From Rhodobacteraceae bacterium WD3A24 (GTDB lineage: Bacteria; Pseudomonadota; Alphaproteobacteria; Rhodobacterales; Rhodobacteraceae): a stretch of DNA of 64,000 nucleotides. Below the pieces are notes generated by a model. The model ran no database searches. It saw only the letters and a program-made list of their open reading frames with translations, and was not told where the DNA came from. The stretch is taken from the NCBI GenBank assembly GCA_002967695.1, contig PUHN01000004.1:54461-118460 (forward strand), given 5' to 3'. This document shows positions 8,435 to 16,769 of this stretch, one piece after another (the first letter of the stretch is position 1; each line of letters begins with the position of its first letter). A program made the translations under genes and the position numbers.

Positions 8435-9178
8435 ATGGCGGATCAGGACCGGCGCGTGGCGGTTATCACCGGGGCGGCCGGCGGCATGGGCCGCGCGATC
8501 GTGGCGCGGCTGATGGGCGACGGGCTGCGCGTTGTCGGCCTCGACATAGATGCCGAGGCGCTGCGCGCGATGGAGGCGGATCTGGGCGCGGGGTTCGCCG
8601 GCATGCAGGTCGATCTGACCGACGCCGCCGCGATCAGGGCCGCGTTCGGTTCGATTGCGGGCACGCATGGCGGGCTGGACGCGCTGGTCAACAACGCGGG
8701 CACCTGCCTGATGTCGGAGTTTCCCGATATCCCGCCCGACGAGTTCGACCGCCAGATGGCGATCAACTTCTCGTCGGCCTTTCACTGCTGCCAGGAGGCC
8801 GTCAAGTTGATGGCCGGGCGCGACGGCGTGCGCAAGATCGTCAACATCAGCTCCAACGGCGCCTACAATTTCGACGTCTTCGACCCGCCCCACTACCGCG
8901 CGAGCAAGGCGGCGATGGACACGCTGACCAAGGATCTCGCCCGCCGCTACGCGCGCGAGAAGATCGCCGTGAACTCCATCGCCCCGGCGATGACCGAGAC
9001 GCCGCTTTTCGACGTGGTTAGCGAGGACGTGCTGGAGGCCGCCATCGCCCAGATGCCGCATGGCCGCGCGATGCAGCCCGACGAGATCGCGGCCTGGGTG
9101 GGGTTCCTGATCTCGCCGGCCGGCGACGTCTCCAGCGGCAATGTCATCATCCTCAACCAAGGCCGCGATGTGCGTTAG
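8435..9178 (+). CDS. Short-chain dehydrogenase/reductase (SDR)
   Basis: A 247-residue classical SDR. The Rossmann motif TGAAGGMG is at residues 12-19, LVNNAGT follows, and the catalytic YxxxK is HYRASKAAMDT with the Ser in NISSNGAYNF. The C-terminus (SPAGDVSSGNVIILNQG) follows the usual pattern. It presumably oxidises or reduces a hydroxyl/keto group of an island metabolite with NAD(P). The ATG at 8435 has a GGAGGA site; the in-frame ATG at 8381 would add 18 odd residues. It is divergent from the GntR gene, and its stop codon overlaps the convergent metallo-hydrolase gene. Confidence 0.87.
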   Translation: MADQDRRVAVITGAAGGMGRAIVARLMGDGLRVVGLDIDAEALRAMEADLGAGFAGMQVDLTDAAAIRAAFGSIAGTHGGLDALVNNAGTCLMSEFPDIPPDEFDRQMAINFSSAFHCCQEAVKLMAGRDGVRKIVNISSNGAYNFDVFDPPHYRASKAAMDTLTKDLARRYAREKIAVNSIAPAMTETPLFDVVSEDVLEAAIAQMPHGRAMQPDEIAAWVGFLISPAGDVSSGNVIILNQGRDVR

Positions 9179-9933
9179 GTGTAAATCCCGGGCGCCTTGC
9201 GCAGCGTGTCCCACTGCTCGGGCCAGTGGCCGTAGATGACGAAGGCGTCACGTTCATCCGCCAGCGCCATCAGCCGCGCCGCGCTCGCCCGCGCCGCCGC
9301 CGGGTCGGGCGCGCCGGCAAAGCCCTCGTCGATCTCGGCGGGGCGCGAGATGGCGTCCGAAGTCAGCAGCACCGGCCCCGTGTCTGGCAGCTCCAGCATC
9401 AGCGACATCTGCCCCGGCGCATGGCCCGGCGTGAGCAACAGCCGCAGTCCGGGGCCGATCTCGGTGTCCTCGTCGATGACGCGGTATTCGCGGTCGGGCC
9501 AGTCCATCGCGCGCACATCGCCCCAGTACAGCGGCTTGTCCAGGTCGTGCTCGGCCCGCGACAGCACGATGGGCGCCTGCGGGAAGCCGGCGATGCCGCC
9601 GACATGGTCGATATGGCTGTGCGTGAGGATCACGAGGTCGATGTCGCCGAGGCCGAGCCCGCATTTTCCCAGCTGCGCGGCCGGCAGGTGGTCGGGCGTG
9701 CATTCCAGCACCTCGCCGAACTCGCCCAGCCGGTCCTCGGCGCTGGAGGTGGCGATGTCATAGGCGTATTTCGCCGGGAACCCGGTGTCGACAAGAACGG
9801 CCTCCCCCGCATCGGTGCGGATCAGGAAGCCGCAAATCCCGATCACCCGCCCGCCCGCATGGACCCGGAACAGCCCGAAGTCCAGAACGGCGAGGGATAC
9901 CGGCTTTCCTTCGATATAAGATACCGTTTTCAT
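9175..9933 (-). CDS. MBL-fold metallo-hydrolase, N-acyl homoserine lactonase-like
   Basis: A 252-residue metallo-beta-lactamase-fold hydrolase. The di-zinc motif HSHIDH is at residues 105-110, with the further ligands in TPGHAPGQ, LTSDAI and YGHWPEQ. The overall pattern matches AHL lactonase-like enzymes (AttM/AiiA group). In this context a lactone or ester intermediate of the island's catabolic pathway is at least as likely as quorum quenching. The ATG at 9933 has an AAGGAGAA site. The gene is convergent with the SDR (4-bp overlap), and its start is only 40 bases from the divergent aminotransferase start. Confidence 0.8.
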   Translation of the reverse strand: MKTVSYIEGKPVSLAVLDFGLFRVHAGGRVIGICGFLIRTDAGEAVLVDTGFPAKYAYDIATSSAEDRLGEFGEVLECTPDHLPAAQLGKCGLGLGDIDLVILTHSHIDHVGGIAGFPQAPIVLSRAEHDLDKPLYWGDVRAMDWPDREYRVIDEDTEIGPGLRLLLTPGHAPGQMSLMLELPDTGPVLLTSDAISRPAEIDEGFAGAPDPAAARASAARLMALADERDAFVIYGHWPEQWDTLRKAPGIYT

Positions 9934-9973
9934 TGAATATTCTCCTTCCTCTGCCGTTAGGGACCAGCGCGCG

Positions 9974-11122
9974 ATGAAAGTCAAGATCCACACCCTGTTC
10001 CAGTATCTGCTGGACACGACCGAGGCCGAGCCCGAGGCGATCGTGGGGTTTTCGCTGTCGCGCTCGCCGCGGCTGGGCGATTTCATGGACGATCTCGATC
10101 CGGACTTGCCGCTCGACTGGAACCAGCAGTCGTTCCGGGGCCTGCCGGCGCTGCGGGGCCATGTGCTGCGCCAAGCGGGGCTCGACGGGCTGTGCGCCCC
10201 CGACGACGTGCTGATCACCGCCGGCGCGGCCGAGGCGAACTATCTGGCGATGATGCAGCTCGTCCAGCCGGGCGACGAGGTCGTCACCGAGACCCCCGGC
10301 TGGCCGCAGGCCGAGGTGCTGGGCCGCGCCATCGGCGCGACGATGCGCGTGGTCGAGCGGCGCGAGGAGGATGGCTGGGCGCTGTCGATCCCCGCGCTGG
10401 CCGACGCGGTGACCGAACGCACCAAGCTCATCTTCCTGTCGAACCCGAACAACCCCACGGGCCATGTGCTGGGCGCCGACGAGCTGCGCGAGATCGCCGC
10501 CATCGCCCGTCGCGCCGGCGCATGGCTGGTGGTGGACGAGGTCTATGCCGGGCTGGAATGGGACGGCCCGCGCGCGCCGTCGGTCGCCGGGCTTTACGAG
10601 CGCGGGATCACCACCGGCAGCGTCTCCAAGGCGCTGGGCCTGCAGGGGCTGCGCACCGGCTGGATGATCTGCCGCGACCCGGATCTGATCATGGACGCGG
10701 TGATCCTGCGCGAGAACTCCAGCGAGATCATGAACATCATGGGCGAGGTCATCGCCGAGATCGCCCTGCGCCCCGACCGGCTGGCCCCGGCGATGGAGAC
10801 CGCCCGTGCCGAGGGCCGCGCCAATCTCGACCGGCTCGACCGGTTCGTGGCCGATCAGCCGGGCCTGTCCTGGGTGCGCCCGCGCGCCGGGCTGATCGGG
10901 CTGGCGCGCCTGACCGACGGGCAGCATTCCGAGGCTTTCGCCCGGCGCCTGCTGGCCGATCCCTACCGCACCTTCCTGCTGCCGGGCACCGCCTACGCCC
11001 AGCCGAATCACATCCGGCTGGGCGTGGGCGGGGGCGAGGAGGTGAAGCTGGAGGAGGGGCTGGCCCGGCTGGCCCGCTGCCTGGCCGACCGGGCCTTCGC
11101 GCCCGCCACCGATGGAGAGTGA
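9974..11122 (+). CDS. Fold-type I aminotransferase (class I/II)
   Basis: A 382-residue PLP-dependent enzyme. It shows SNPNNPTG (about 156-163), the PLP-phenol Asp in VVDEVYAG, the Schiff-base Lys in TGSVSKALGLQG (K219), and a downstream RTGW arginine. The N-terminus (WNQQSFRGLPALRGHV) is typical of small aspartate/capreomycidine-synthase-like members. The substrate is unknown. It is followed after one base by the cupin gene, so the two are co-transcribed. Its start faces the metallo-hydrolase start across 40 bases, so the two promoters must overlap or lie inside the opposite genes. Confidence 0.82.
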   Translation: MKVKIHTLFQYLLDTTEAEPEAIVGFSLSRSPRLGDFMDDLDPDLPLDWNQQSFRGLPALRGHVLRQAGLDGLCAPDDVLITAGAAEANYLAMMQLVQPGDEVVTETPGWPQAEVLGRAIGATMRVVERREEDGWALSIPALADAVTERTKLIFLSNPNNPTGHVLGADELREIAAIARRAGAWLVVDEVYAGLEWDGPRAPSVAGLYERGITTGSVSKALGLQGLRTGWMICRDPDLIMDAVILRENSSEIMNIMGEVIAEIALRPDRLAPAMETARAEGRANLDRLDRFVADQPGLSWVRPRAGLIGLARLTDGQHSEAFARRLLADPYRTFLLPGTAYAQPNHIRLGVGGGEEVKLEEGLARLARCLADRAFAPATDGE

Positions 11123-11123
11123 C

Positions 11124-12209
11124 ATGACCGAGACCGAGGCCGAAATCCGCCTGCCCACCGAGGAGCTGCGCGACGATATCCCGTTCTTCACCAAGACGCT
11201 CGGGATGCGGCTCGACATGATCTACCCGGCCGACAACCCGCAGATCGCGGTGTTTTCCGGCCACGGGTTGCGCCTGCGCGTCGAGAACGGCGCGCCCGAG
11301 CCGCCGGGCACAATCCGAATCCGCACCGACGACCCCGACGGTTTCGCCGGCGGCGCGCGCGAACTGACAGCGCCCAACGGCACCCGCGTCGAGATCGGTG
11401 AGCTTCACCCGCCGCTGGTGATGCCCGAGACCGAGCATGCCTTCGTCGTCCGTCGTCTGGCCGACCAGGCGCCCTGGGTGATCGGGCGGGCGGGGATGCA
11501 TTACCGCGATCTGGTGCCCTCGCGGCTGGGCGGCTCGATCATCGCCAGCCATATCCGCATTCCCGATGGCGGGCCGGTGCCCGACATGGTCCATTACCAC
11601 ACGGTCGGGTTCCAACTGATCTTCTGCTACCGCGGCTGGGTCGATCTGGTCTACGAGGATCAGGGCGAGCCCTTCCGGCTGCATGCCGGCAACTGCGTGA
11701 TCCAGCCCCCCGAGATCCGCCACCGCGTGCTTTATGCCAGCGAGAACATCGAGGTCATCGAGATCGGCGTTCCGGCCGAGCATGTGACCACCATCGACCA
11801 CGAGATGGAGCTGCCCAACGGCCCCGCGAACCCCGACCGGGTGTTCCACGGCCAGCGCTTCGTCCATCACAAGGCCGACGAGGCCGCGTGGACGCCCTTC
11901 CGCATTCCGGGGTTCATCGCCCGCGACACCACCATCGGCGAGAACACCGGCGGCGCCGCGGGCGTGCACGTCGTCAGGCGCGGCGAGGGCGCGGCACCCT
12001 GGACCACCCATGACGGCGACATCCTGTTCACCTTCGTCATGGAAGGCGCGATGACGCTGGAGGGCGAGGGCAAGGAGCCCTTCCGCCTTTCCGCCGGCGA
12101 TGCCTTCGTCGTCCCGCCGGGGATGCGGACGCGCTACGCCGAGCCCAGCGAAGACGTCGAGCTTCTCGAGGTCGCCCTGCCGGCCGGGTTCGCCACGCGG
12201 GCGGAGTGA
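11124..12209 (+). CDS. VOC-like / double cupin fusion protein
   Basis: A 361-residue protein with three parts. Residues about 8-60 (DDIPFFTKTLGMRLDMIYPAD...) resemble the first half of a glyoxalase/VOC domain. A first cupin is at about 150-205 (HYHTVGFQLIFCYRGWVDLVY ... PEIRHRV) and a second at about 280-345 (GDILFTFVMEGAMTLEG ... VVPPGMRTRYAEPS). His and Glu residues suited to metal binding are clearest in the first cupin. An oxygenase, isomerase or hydrolase role is possible; no specific reaction can be named. The ATG at 11124 has a GGAGAG site one base past the aminotransferase stop, indicating coupling. Confidence 0.65.
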   Translation: MTETEAEIRLPTEELRDDIPFFTKTLGMRLDMIYPADNPQIAVFSGHGLRLRVENGAPEPPGTIRIRTDDPDGFAGGARELTAPNGTRVEIGELHPPLVMPETEHAFVVRRLADQAPWVIGRAGMHYRDLVPSRLGGSIIASHIRIPDGGPVPDMVHYHTVGFQLIFCYRGWVDLVYEDQGEPFRLHAGNCVIQPPEIRHRVLYASENIEVIEIGVPAEHVTTIDHEMELPNGPANPDRVFHGQRFVHHKADEAAWTPFRIPGFIARDTTIGENTGGAAGVHVVRRGEGAAPWTTHDGDILFTFVMEGAMTLEGEGKEPFRLSAGDAFVVPPGMRTRYAEPSEDVELLEVALPAGFATRAE

Positions 12210-12232
12210 GTGGCCGGGGCGTCGCGCGCGGC

Positions 12233-12559
12233 TCAGCCGGCCGCGTCCCCGGCCTCGATCACGCGCTCCATCGCGTTGTCGACCACCAGCGGCGTCTCGA
12301 AATAGCGGATCTCGGGTTCCGAGCCGAAATTGTCGCGCACCGACTGGCGCCACGCGGCGTCATGCGCCGCCTCGGCCGCCGCGCGCGTCTTCCACAGGTA
12401 GAAGGCGCCCGCCTGTTCGGCCTCGGCGTCGTAGATGAAGGTCTTTCGGATCAGGTCGGGGTTGGCGCGCCACTTCGGCGCGACGCCGCGCATCCCTTCG
12501 ACGACCTCCTCGCGGCTCATCCCGGGCCGCAGCCCGAACAGAACATATTCGGTTATCAA
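12233..12559 (-). CDS. YdhR-like monooxygenase-fold protein
   Basis: A 108-residue dimeric alpha/beta-barrel protein: ITEYVLFGLRPGMSREEVVEGM, then FYLWKTRAAAEAAHDAAW and a C-terminal RYFETPLVVDN. It resembles small YdhR/antibiotic-biosynthesis monooxygenase-type proteins, often stress- or aromatic-catabolism-linked. I start it at TTG (12557-12559), seven bases after an AGGGAGG site; longer in-frame starts give low-complexity sequence. It is convergent with the cupin gene, 23 bases apart, and probably belongs to the same island. Confidence 0.62.
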   Translation of the reverse strand: MITEYVLFGLRPGMSREEVVEGMRGVAPKWRANPDLIRKTFIYDAEAEQAGAFYLWKTRAAAEAAHDAAWRQSVRDNFGSEPEIRYFETPLVVDNAMERVIEAGDAAG

Positions 12560-12716
12560 GATGGACCTCCCTGACAGACGCCGTCCGACAATAGCTGCGC
12601 CGGGCCCGTCGCGCCACGCTCCCGTTGGGAAGGAAACGCGCGCATCGGGTCGCCGGTGCCTGCGTGCCTTCTGGCCCCGGCAAGCGCCCTCCGGGGCGTC
12701 TCGCGTTCGCTCGGCC

Positions 12717-13319
12717 TCAGGCGTCGTCGCGGTCGAACACGGCCATCTGGCTCGCACCGCCCAGATCGGGATGGCATCCCGCGATATCGCGGCAGGCGGC
12801 ATGGTAGCCGTGCCGCCGCGCAAGCGTTCCGGTCCAGTCGCGGAACCGTCGGCGCGGCCATTCGAAGCGGTGGCCGGGGTGACGGCGGCGGCTGGTCGGC
12901 ACGCCCAGCAGCGGGTTGAACTCGGCGTTTGGCGTGGTGACGACCACGCGCGCCGGGCGCATCCGGGCGAAGACGGCGCGCTCCAGCGCGGGAAGCTCGG
13001 CGGGCGCGACATGCTCGATCACCTCGACGAGTGTCGCGCAGTCATGTCCGGCCAGCGCGCTGCCCGCCTCGGCGATGGCCCCGGCGACCAGCGTGACCTC
13101 GGCCCCGCCGGGGGGCAGCGCCGCGAGCCGCGCGCGCAGCGCCTCAAGCGCGTCCCGTGCCGTATCCAGCCCGGTCACCCGTGCCACGCCGGGCAGCGTC
13201 GCAAGCCGCACCAGCAGGTCGCCGCGCCCGCAGCCCAGGTCGGCCACGCTGCGCGGCCGGCACGCGCGCACGGCGTCGAGCACCGCGCCCAGGCGTTCCT
13301 CGTGCAGCAGGGTGGTCAT
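12717..13319 (-). CDS. Hen1-type RNA 3'-terminal ribose 2'-O-methyltransferase domain, stand-alone
   Basis: A 200-residue class I SAM methyltransferase. SAM motif I is VADLGCGRGDLL (26-37). It carries the Hen1 signature: EVIEH (E99, E102, H103), VVVTTPNAEFN, then HPGHRFEW (H150) and a C-terminal SQMAVF. In Hen1 enzymes the two Glu and two His bind the metal that positions the 3'-end 2'-OH and 3'-OH of RNA. Unlike typical bacterial Hen1, which carries an N-terminal ligase-activating region and neighbours pnkp, this is only the methyltransferase, and no pnkp is in the window. Its ATG overlaps the upstream methyltransferase stop (ATGA). Confidence 0.8.
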   Translation of the reverse strand: MTTLLHEERLGAVLDAVRACRPRSVADLGCGRGDLLVRLATLPGVARVTGLDTARDALEALRARLAALPPGGAEVTLVAGAIAEAGSALAGHDCATLVEVIEHVAPAELPALERAVFARMRPARVVVTTPNAEFNPLLGVPTSRRRHPGHRFEWPRRRFRDWTGTLARRHGYHAACRDIAGCHPDLGGASQMAVFDRDDA

Positions 13320-13963
13320 GCCGTCCGCCGCATCAGCGCGACGTCCTTGCAGGGTATCTCGCAGGCCCAGCCCCGTGCACGGGCCAGCTCGCGCAACGTT
13401 GCCTCGCGGTAGAAGACGACATGCGTGGGATCGGCGCGGTAGTGCCAGGCGGCGAAGCGCGCGTCGTCGGTCTGGAAGCAGGTCATCACCCCCAGCCAGC
13501 CGCCGGGACGGACCAGCGCGAACAGCCGGTCGAACATCTCGGCGGGCGCGTAGAAATGCTCGGCCGTCTCGGTGCAGGTGACGAAGTCGTGTGTCGTCCC
13601 CAGCGGTGCCGGGTCGGGGAAGAAGACCGGATCATACAGCGCGACGTCGTGGCCGGCCTCGCCCAGCATCGCCGCCAGCGCCGGGCCCGGGCCGCAGCCA
13701 TAGTCGAGCCCGCGCGCCCCGGGCGGCAGGCGCGCCATCAGCGGCTCGGACAACTTCGAGAGGAACCGCCGGTAGCCCGGATCGTCGGGGTGGTTCTCGT
13801 GCAAGCGGTAATGCGCCTCTTCCTCGGCCCGGCCCGGCCGCTGGCGGGGGTCGAGGAATGTCGCGGCGCAGCCGTCGCAACGCCAGTAGTCACGGCCCTT
13901 CACGCTCTGGAAGGGCCGCGGCCCCGCGGCCCGGCAGACCGGGCAGGCGCAGGGGCGGTTCAC
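13316..13963 (-). CDS. Zinc-ribbon class I SAM-dependent methyltransferase
   Basis: A 215-residue protein. An N-terminal zinc-ribbon-like knuckle (C7-x2-C10 and C29-x2-C32) precedes a Rossmann methyltransferase: LDYGCGPGPALAAML is motif I, CTETAEHFYAP the post-II region, and LVRPGGWLGVMT motif IV-V. The substrate is unknown; similar proteins are annotated as generic methyltransferases. The GTG at 13963 is supported by a GGAG site and a GTGA overlap with the VanZ-like gene upstream. Its stop overlaps the Hen1-like gene, so three genes form one coupled operon. Confidence 0.78.
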   Translation of the reverse strand: MNRPCACPVCRAAGPRPFQSVKGRDYWRCDGCAATFLDPRQRPGRAEEEAHYRLHENHPDDPGYRRFLSKLSEPLMARLPPGARGLDYGCGPGPALAAMLGEAGHDVALYDPVFFPDPAPLGTTHDFVTCTETAEHFYAPAEMFDRLFALVRPGGWLGVMTCFQTDDARFAAWHYRADPTHVVFYREATLRELARARGWACEIPCKDVALMRRTA

Positions 13964-14298
13964 CGACGGCTCCGCGTCCAGCGCCCTGCCGCAGCCGCCC
14001 CGGCAAGCGCGCCGGCCGCGTCGGCGGCCAAATCGCCCCATTCCGCCCCGCGCCCGACAAGGGGCTGGATGACCTCGATCAGGCCGCCATAGGCAGTAGC
14101 GCCCAGCACGACCGGCCAGAACAGGCGCGGCCGTGCAGCCGCCAGCGGAAAGGCGAGCGCGCCGAAGGCGACGAAATGGGCCACCTTGTCCAGCCCGGAC
14201 GCCCCCGGCGGGGCGTTGCTGGGCGACAGGGTCAGCAGCGCGATGACCGCCGCCAGCAGGGCGGTGGCAACGGTGGCGGTGCGCAGGGACGCGGGCAT
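13960..14298 (-). CDS. VanZ-like small membrane protein
   Basis: A 112-residue inner-membrane protein with about three to four hydrophobic segments and the VanZ-type elements DKVAHFVAFGAL and GGLIEVIQPLVGRGAEWGDLAADAAGA. VanZ relatives are small membrane proteins of unclear biochemical role; some affect glycopeptide tolerance. The ATG at 14298 has a GGAGAG site. It is first in a coupled operon with two methyltransferases. Confidence 0.75.
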   Translation of the reverse strand: MPASLRTATVATALLAAVIALLTLSPSNAPPGASGLDKVAHFVAFGALAFPLAAARPRLFWPVVLGATAYGGLIEVIQPLVGRGAEWGDLAADAAGALAGAAAAGRWTRSRR

Positions 14299-14378
14299 CG
14301 GGCTCTCCAGCCATGCAGGTGGCCGGGCGAGACCTCGCATCATCGCGGGCCGCTGGCAAGACGGCCCAATGGCCGCCG

Positions 14379-15032
14379 TCAGCCGGCCAGCAGCGCGCGC
14401 AGCGCGGCCACGTCGTCGGCCAGCACCCCGTGCCCCGCGCCGGGGTGGATGAGGCTGCGCACATCCGCGCCCATTGCAGTGAACGCCTCCTCGGTTTCTC
14501 GCACGCGGCGAAGCGGGATGTGCGGGTCGCGCTCGTGACAGGTGATCAGCACCGGAAAGGGCGGGGCGAGCGGGGCGTAGTCGAACGCCTTCGGCGCATG
14601 GCCATAGAGCGCCTCCTCCGCCGCGTCGCCCGTATCCCCGGTTCCCACCAGCCCCGAGGACAGCCCGGCCGCGCCCAGCAGCCCGCCGCCCGAGCGCGCC
14701 GCGTATTCCAGTGCAAGGCAGCCGCCCTGGCTGAACCCGGCCACGGCGATCCGGCTGCGCGCCAGCCCCTCGGCCTCCAGCTGCGCCACGGCCCCTTCCA
14801 CCGCGGCGAGACCCGCATCGAGATGGGGTGCGAGCGTGTCATGGGCTGCGAGGAAGCTGACCGGCCACCAGCTGTTGCCCGCCGCCTCGGGCGCGACGGC
14901 GGCAAGGCCGGCCACCTCCAGCGCCCGGGCGAGGCCAAGAATGTCGGCCGCGCTGCCGCCGCGCCCGTGCAGCAGCACCAGGCCGGTGCTGGCCGCGTCG
15001 GGCGCCGGCCCCATGCGGGCGGGCGCCGTCAT
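14379..15032 (-). CDS. Alpha/beta hydrolase, phospholipase/carboxylesterase family (MhqD-like)
   Basis: A 217-residue cytoplasmic hydrolase: LLHGRGGS oxyanion region, nucleophile GFSQGG (S101), Asp in HERDPHIPL and His in GAGHGVL. It is the small carboxylesterase type that includes MhqD. Its ATG overlaps the stop of the upstream ring-cleaving dioxygenase (ATGA). The pair has the same composition as mhqED of Bacillus subtilis, which protects against hydroquinones and other electrophiles, so detoxification of aromatic or quinone compounds is the best guess. Confidence 0.8.
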   Translation of the reverse strand: MTAPARMGPAPDAASTGLVLLHGRGGSAADILGLARALEVAGLAAVAPEAAGNSWWPVSFLAAHDTLAPHLDAGLAAVEGAVAQLEAEGLARSRIAVAGFSQGGCLALEYAARSGGGLLGAAGLSSGLVGTGDTGDAAEEALYGHAPKAFDYAPLAPPFPVLITCHERDPHIPLRRVRETEEAFTAMGADVRSLIHPGAGHGVLADDVAALRALLAG

Positions 15033-15961
15033 GCGGGCAGCGCGATCGGGGGCAGGGCGCGCATGATCTCTTCGCGGTGCGCCTCGTATTGCGGCGGCAG
15101 TTTCAGCGTTCGGCCCAGGCTCTCCTGCGGCTCGTCCACCGCAAAGCCGGGCGGATCGGTGGCCACCTCGAACAGCACGCCGCCGGGTTCGCGGAAATAG
15201 ATCGCGTTGAAATACTGCCGGTCGATGCGCGGCGTCACCTGCATTCCCGCGCCGATCAGCGCCTCGCGAAGGCTGTCCTGCATGGCGTCGTCCTCGGCGC
15301 GGAAGGCGATGTGGTGGATCGTGCCGCTGCCCGGACGGTGACGGGGCGCGCCGTCGGCGCGGTAGATGTCGATGAACCGCCCCCGGCCGTCGCCGGGCGC
15401 GGCGAAACGCAGCCGCTCGCCGTCTGCCTGCCGCTCATGACCGGCTTCCTCATAGCCGAAAACCCCGGTCAGGATCCGTGCGGTGGGCGCCGGGTCGGCG
15501 ACCCACAGCGTCGTCGAGTGGAACCCCTGCAGCGCGGCGCCCGAGCCTTCGACAGCCGGGTCGCCGATGATCTCGACCGGCTGGCCGTGCGGATCCTGCA
15601 ACGCGATGACGCGCTGGCCGAAACGCTCGCCCGCGTCGCGCGCGGGTATGCCGGCGGCTTTGAGCGACTCCAGCCAGCCGTCGATCGCGCCGGGGGCGGT
15701 GAGGTAGGCAAAGGCGCTGGCCGCGCCTGCGCCGGCCCGGCCCGGCGCGGCATTGGCAAAGGGAAAGAAGGTCAGGATGGTGCCGGGGCTGCCGAGGGTA
15801 TCGCCGTAATAGAGATGCCAGGTGCCCGGGTCGTCGAAGTTGACGGTCTGCTTGACCAGTTTCTGGCCCAGCGGGCCGGTGTAGAAATCGATGTTTTCCT
15901 GCGGATTGCCCGACACCGCGGTGATGTGGTGCAGCCCGGCGACTGTCTTGGGGGTGGTCAT
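15029..15961 (-). CDS. VOC-family ring-cleaving dioxygenase (MhqE/MhqO-like)
   Basis: A 310-residue protein of two VOC (glyoxalase/extradiol dioxygenase) halves: residues 1-140 begin VAGLHHITAVSGNPQENIDF, and residues 150-290 contain IHHIAFRAEDD and PGGVLFEVATDPPGF. Metal ligands are likely the His of GLHHIT and IHHIAF and the Glu of FEVATDP. The ATG at 15961 has a clear ribosome site. It is first in the operon with the hydrolase. A 13-bp perfect palindrome 21 bases upstream of the start suggests tight repression, probably relieved by an aromatic or quinone signal. Confidence 0.83.
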   Translation of the reverse strand: MTTPKTVAGLHHITAVSGNPQENIDFYTGPLGQKLVKQTVNFDDPGTWHLYYGDTLGSPGTILTFFPFANAAPGRAGAGAASAFAYLTAPGAIDGWLESLKAAGIPARDAGERFGQRVIALQDPHGQPVEIIGDPAVEGSGAALQGFHSTTLWVADPAPTARILTGVFGYEEAGHERQADGERLRFAAPGDGRGRFIDIYRADGAPRHRPGSGTIHHIAFRAEDDAMQDSLREALIGAGMQVTPRIDRQYFNAIYFREPGGVLFEVATDPPGFAVDEPQESLGRTLKLPPQYEAHREEIMRALPPIALPA

Positions 15962-15981
15962 GGCGCGCTCCTTGTGGCTGA

Positions 15982-15994
15982 ACGATAGTATCGT
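15982..15994. promoter_or_regulatory. Operator-like palindrome before the dioxygenase-hydrolase operon
   Basis: ACGATA-G-TATCGT is a perfect 13-bp palindrome, 21 to 33 bases upstream of the dioxygenase start and close to where a -10 region should fall. Binding there would block transcription. The size and symmetry suit a TetR- or MarR-family repressor; no such regulator gene is adjacent. Confidence 0.55.
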
Positions 15995-16112
15995 AAAGTG
16001 CGGAGGTGCAATCAACCCGCGTCTGTGCAGCAACATTGTGCGCAAACGATCAATATGGCGAGGGCCTGTTCGCCGCCGCGCAGCGTGCTAGGCTCGGCCG
16101 CCGGAGGATATG

Positions 16113-16765
<653 letters not shown>

Positions 16766-16769
<4 letters not shown>

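Noticed and set aside
9175..9933. Calling the metallo-hydrolase a quorum-quenching enzyme
   Set aside because: The motif is shared by many lactonases and other MBL hydrolases, and no quorum-sensing gene is nearby; the catabolic setting suggests another lactone.
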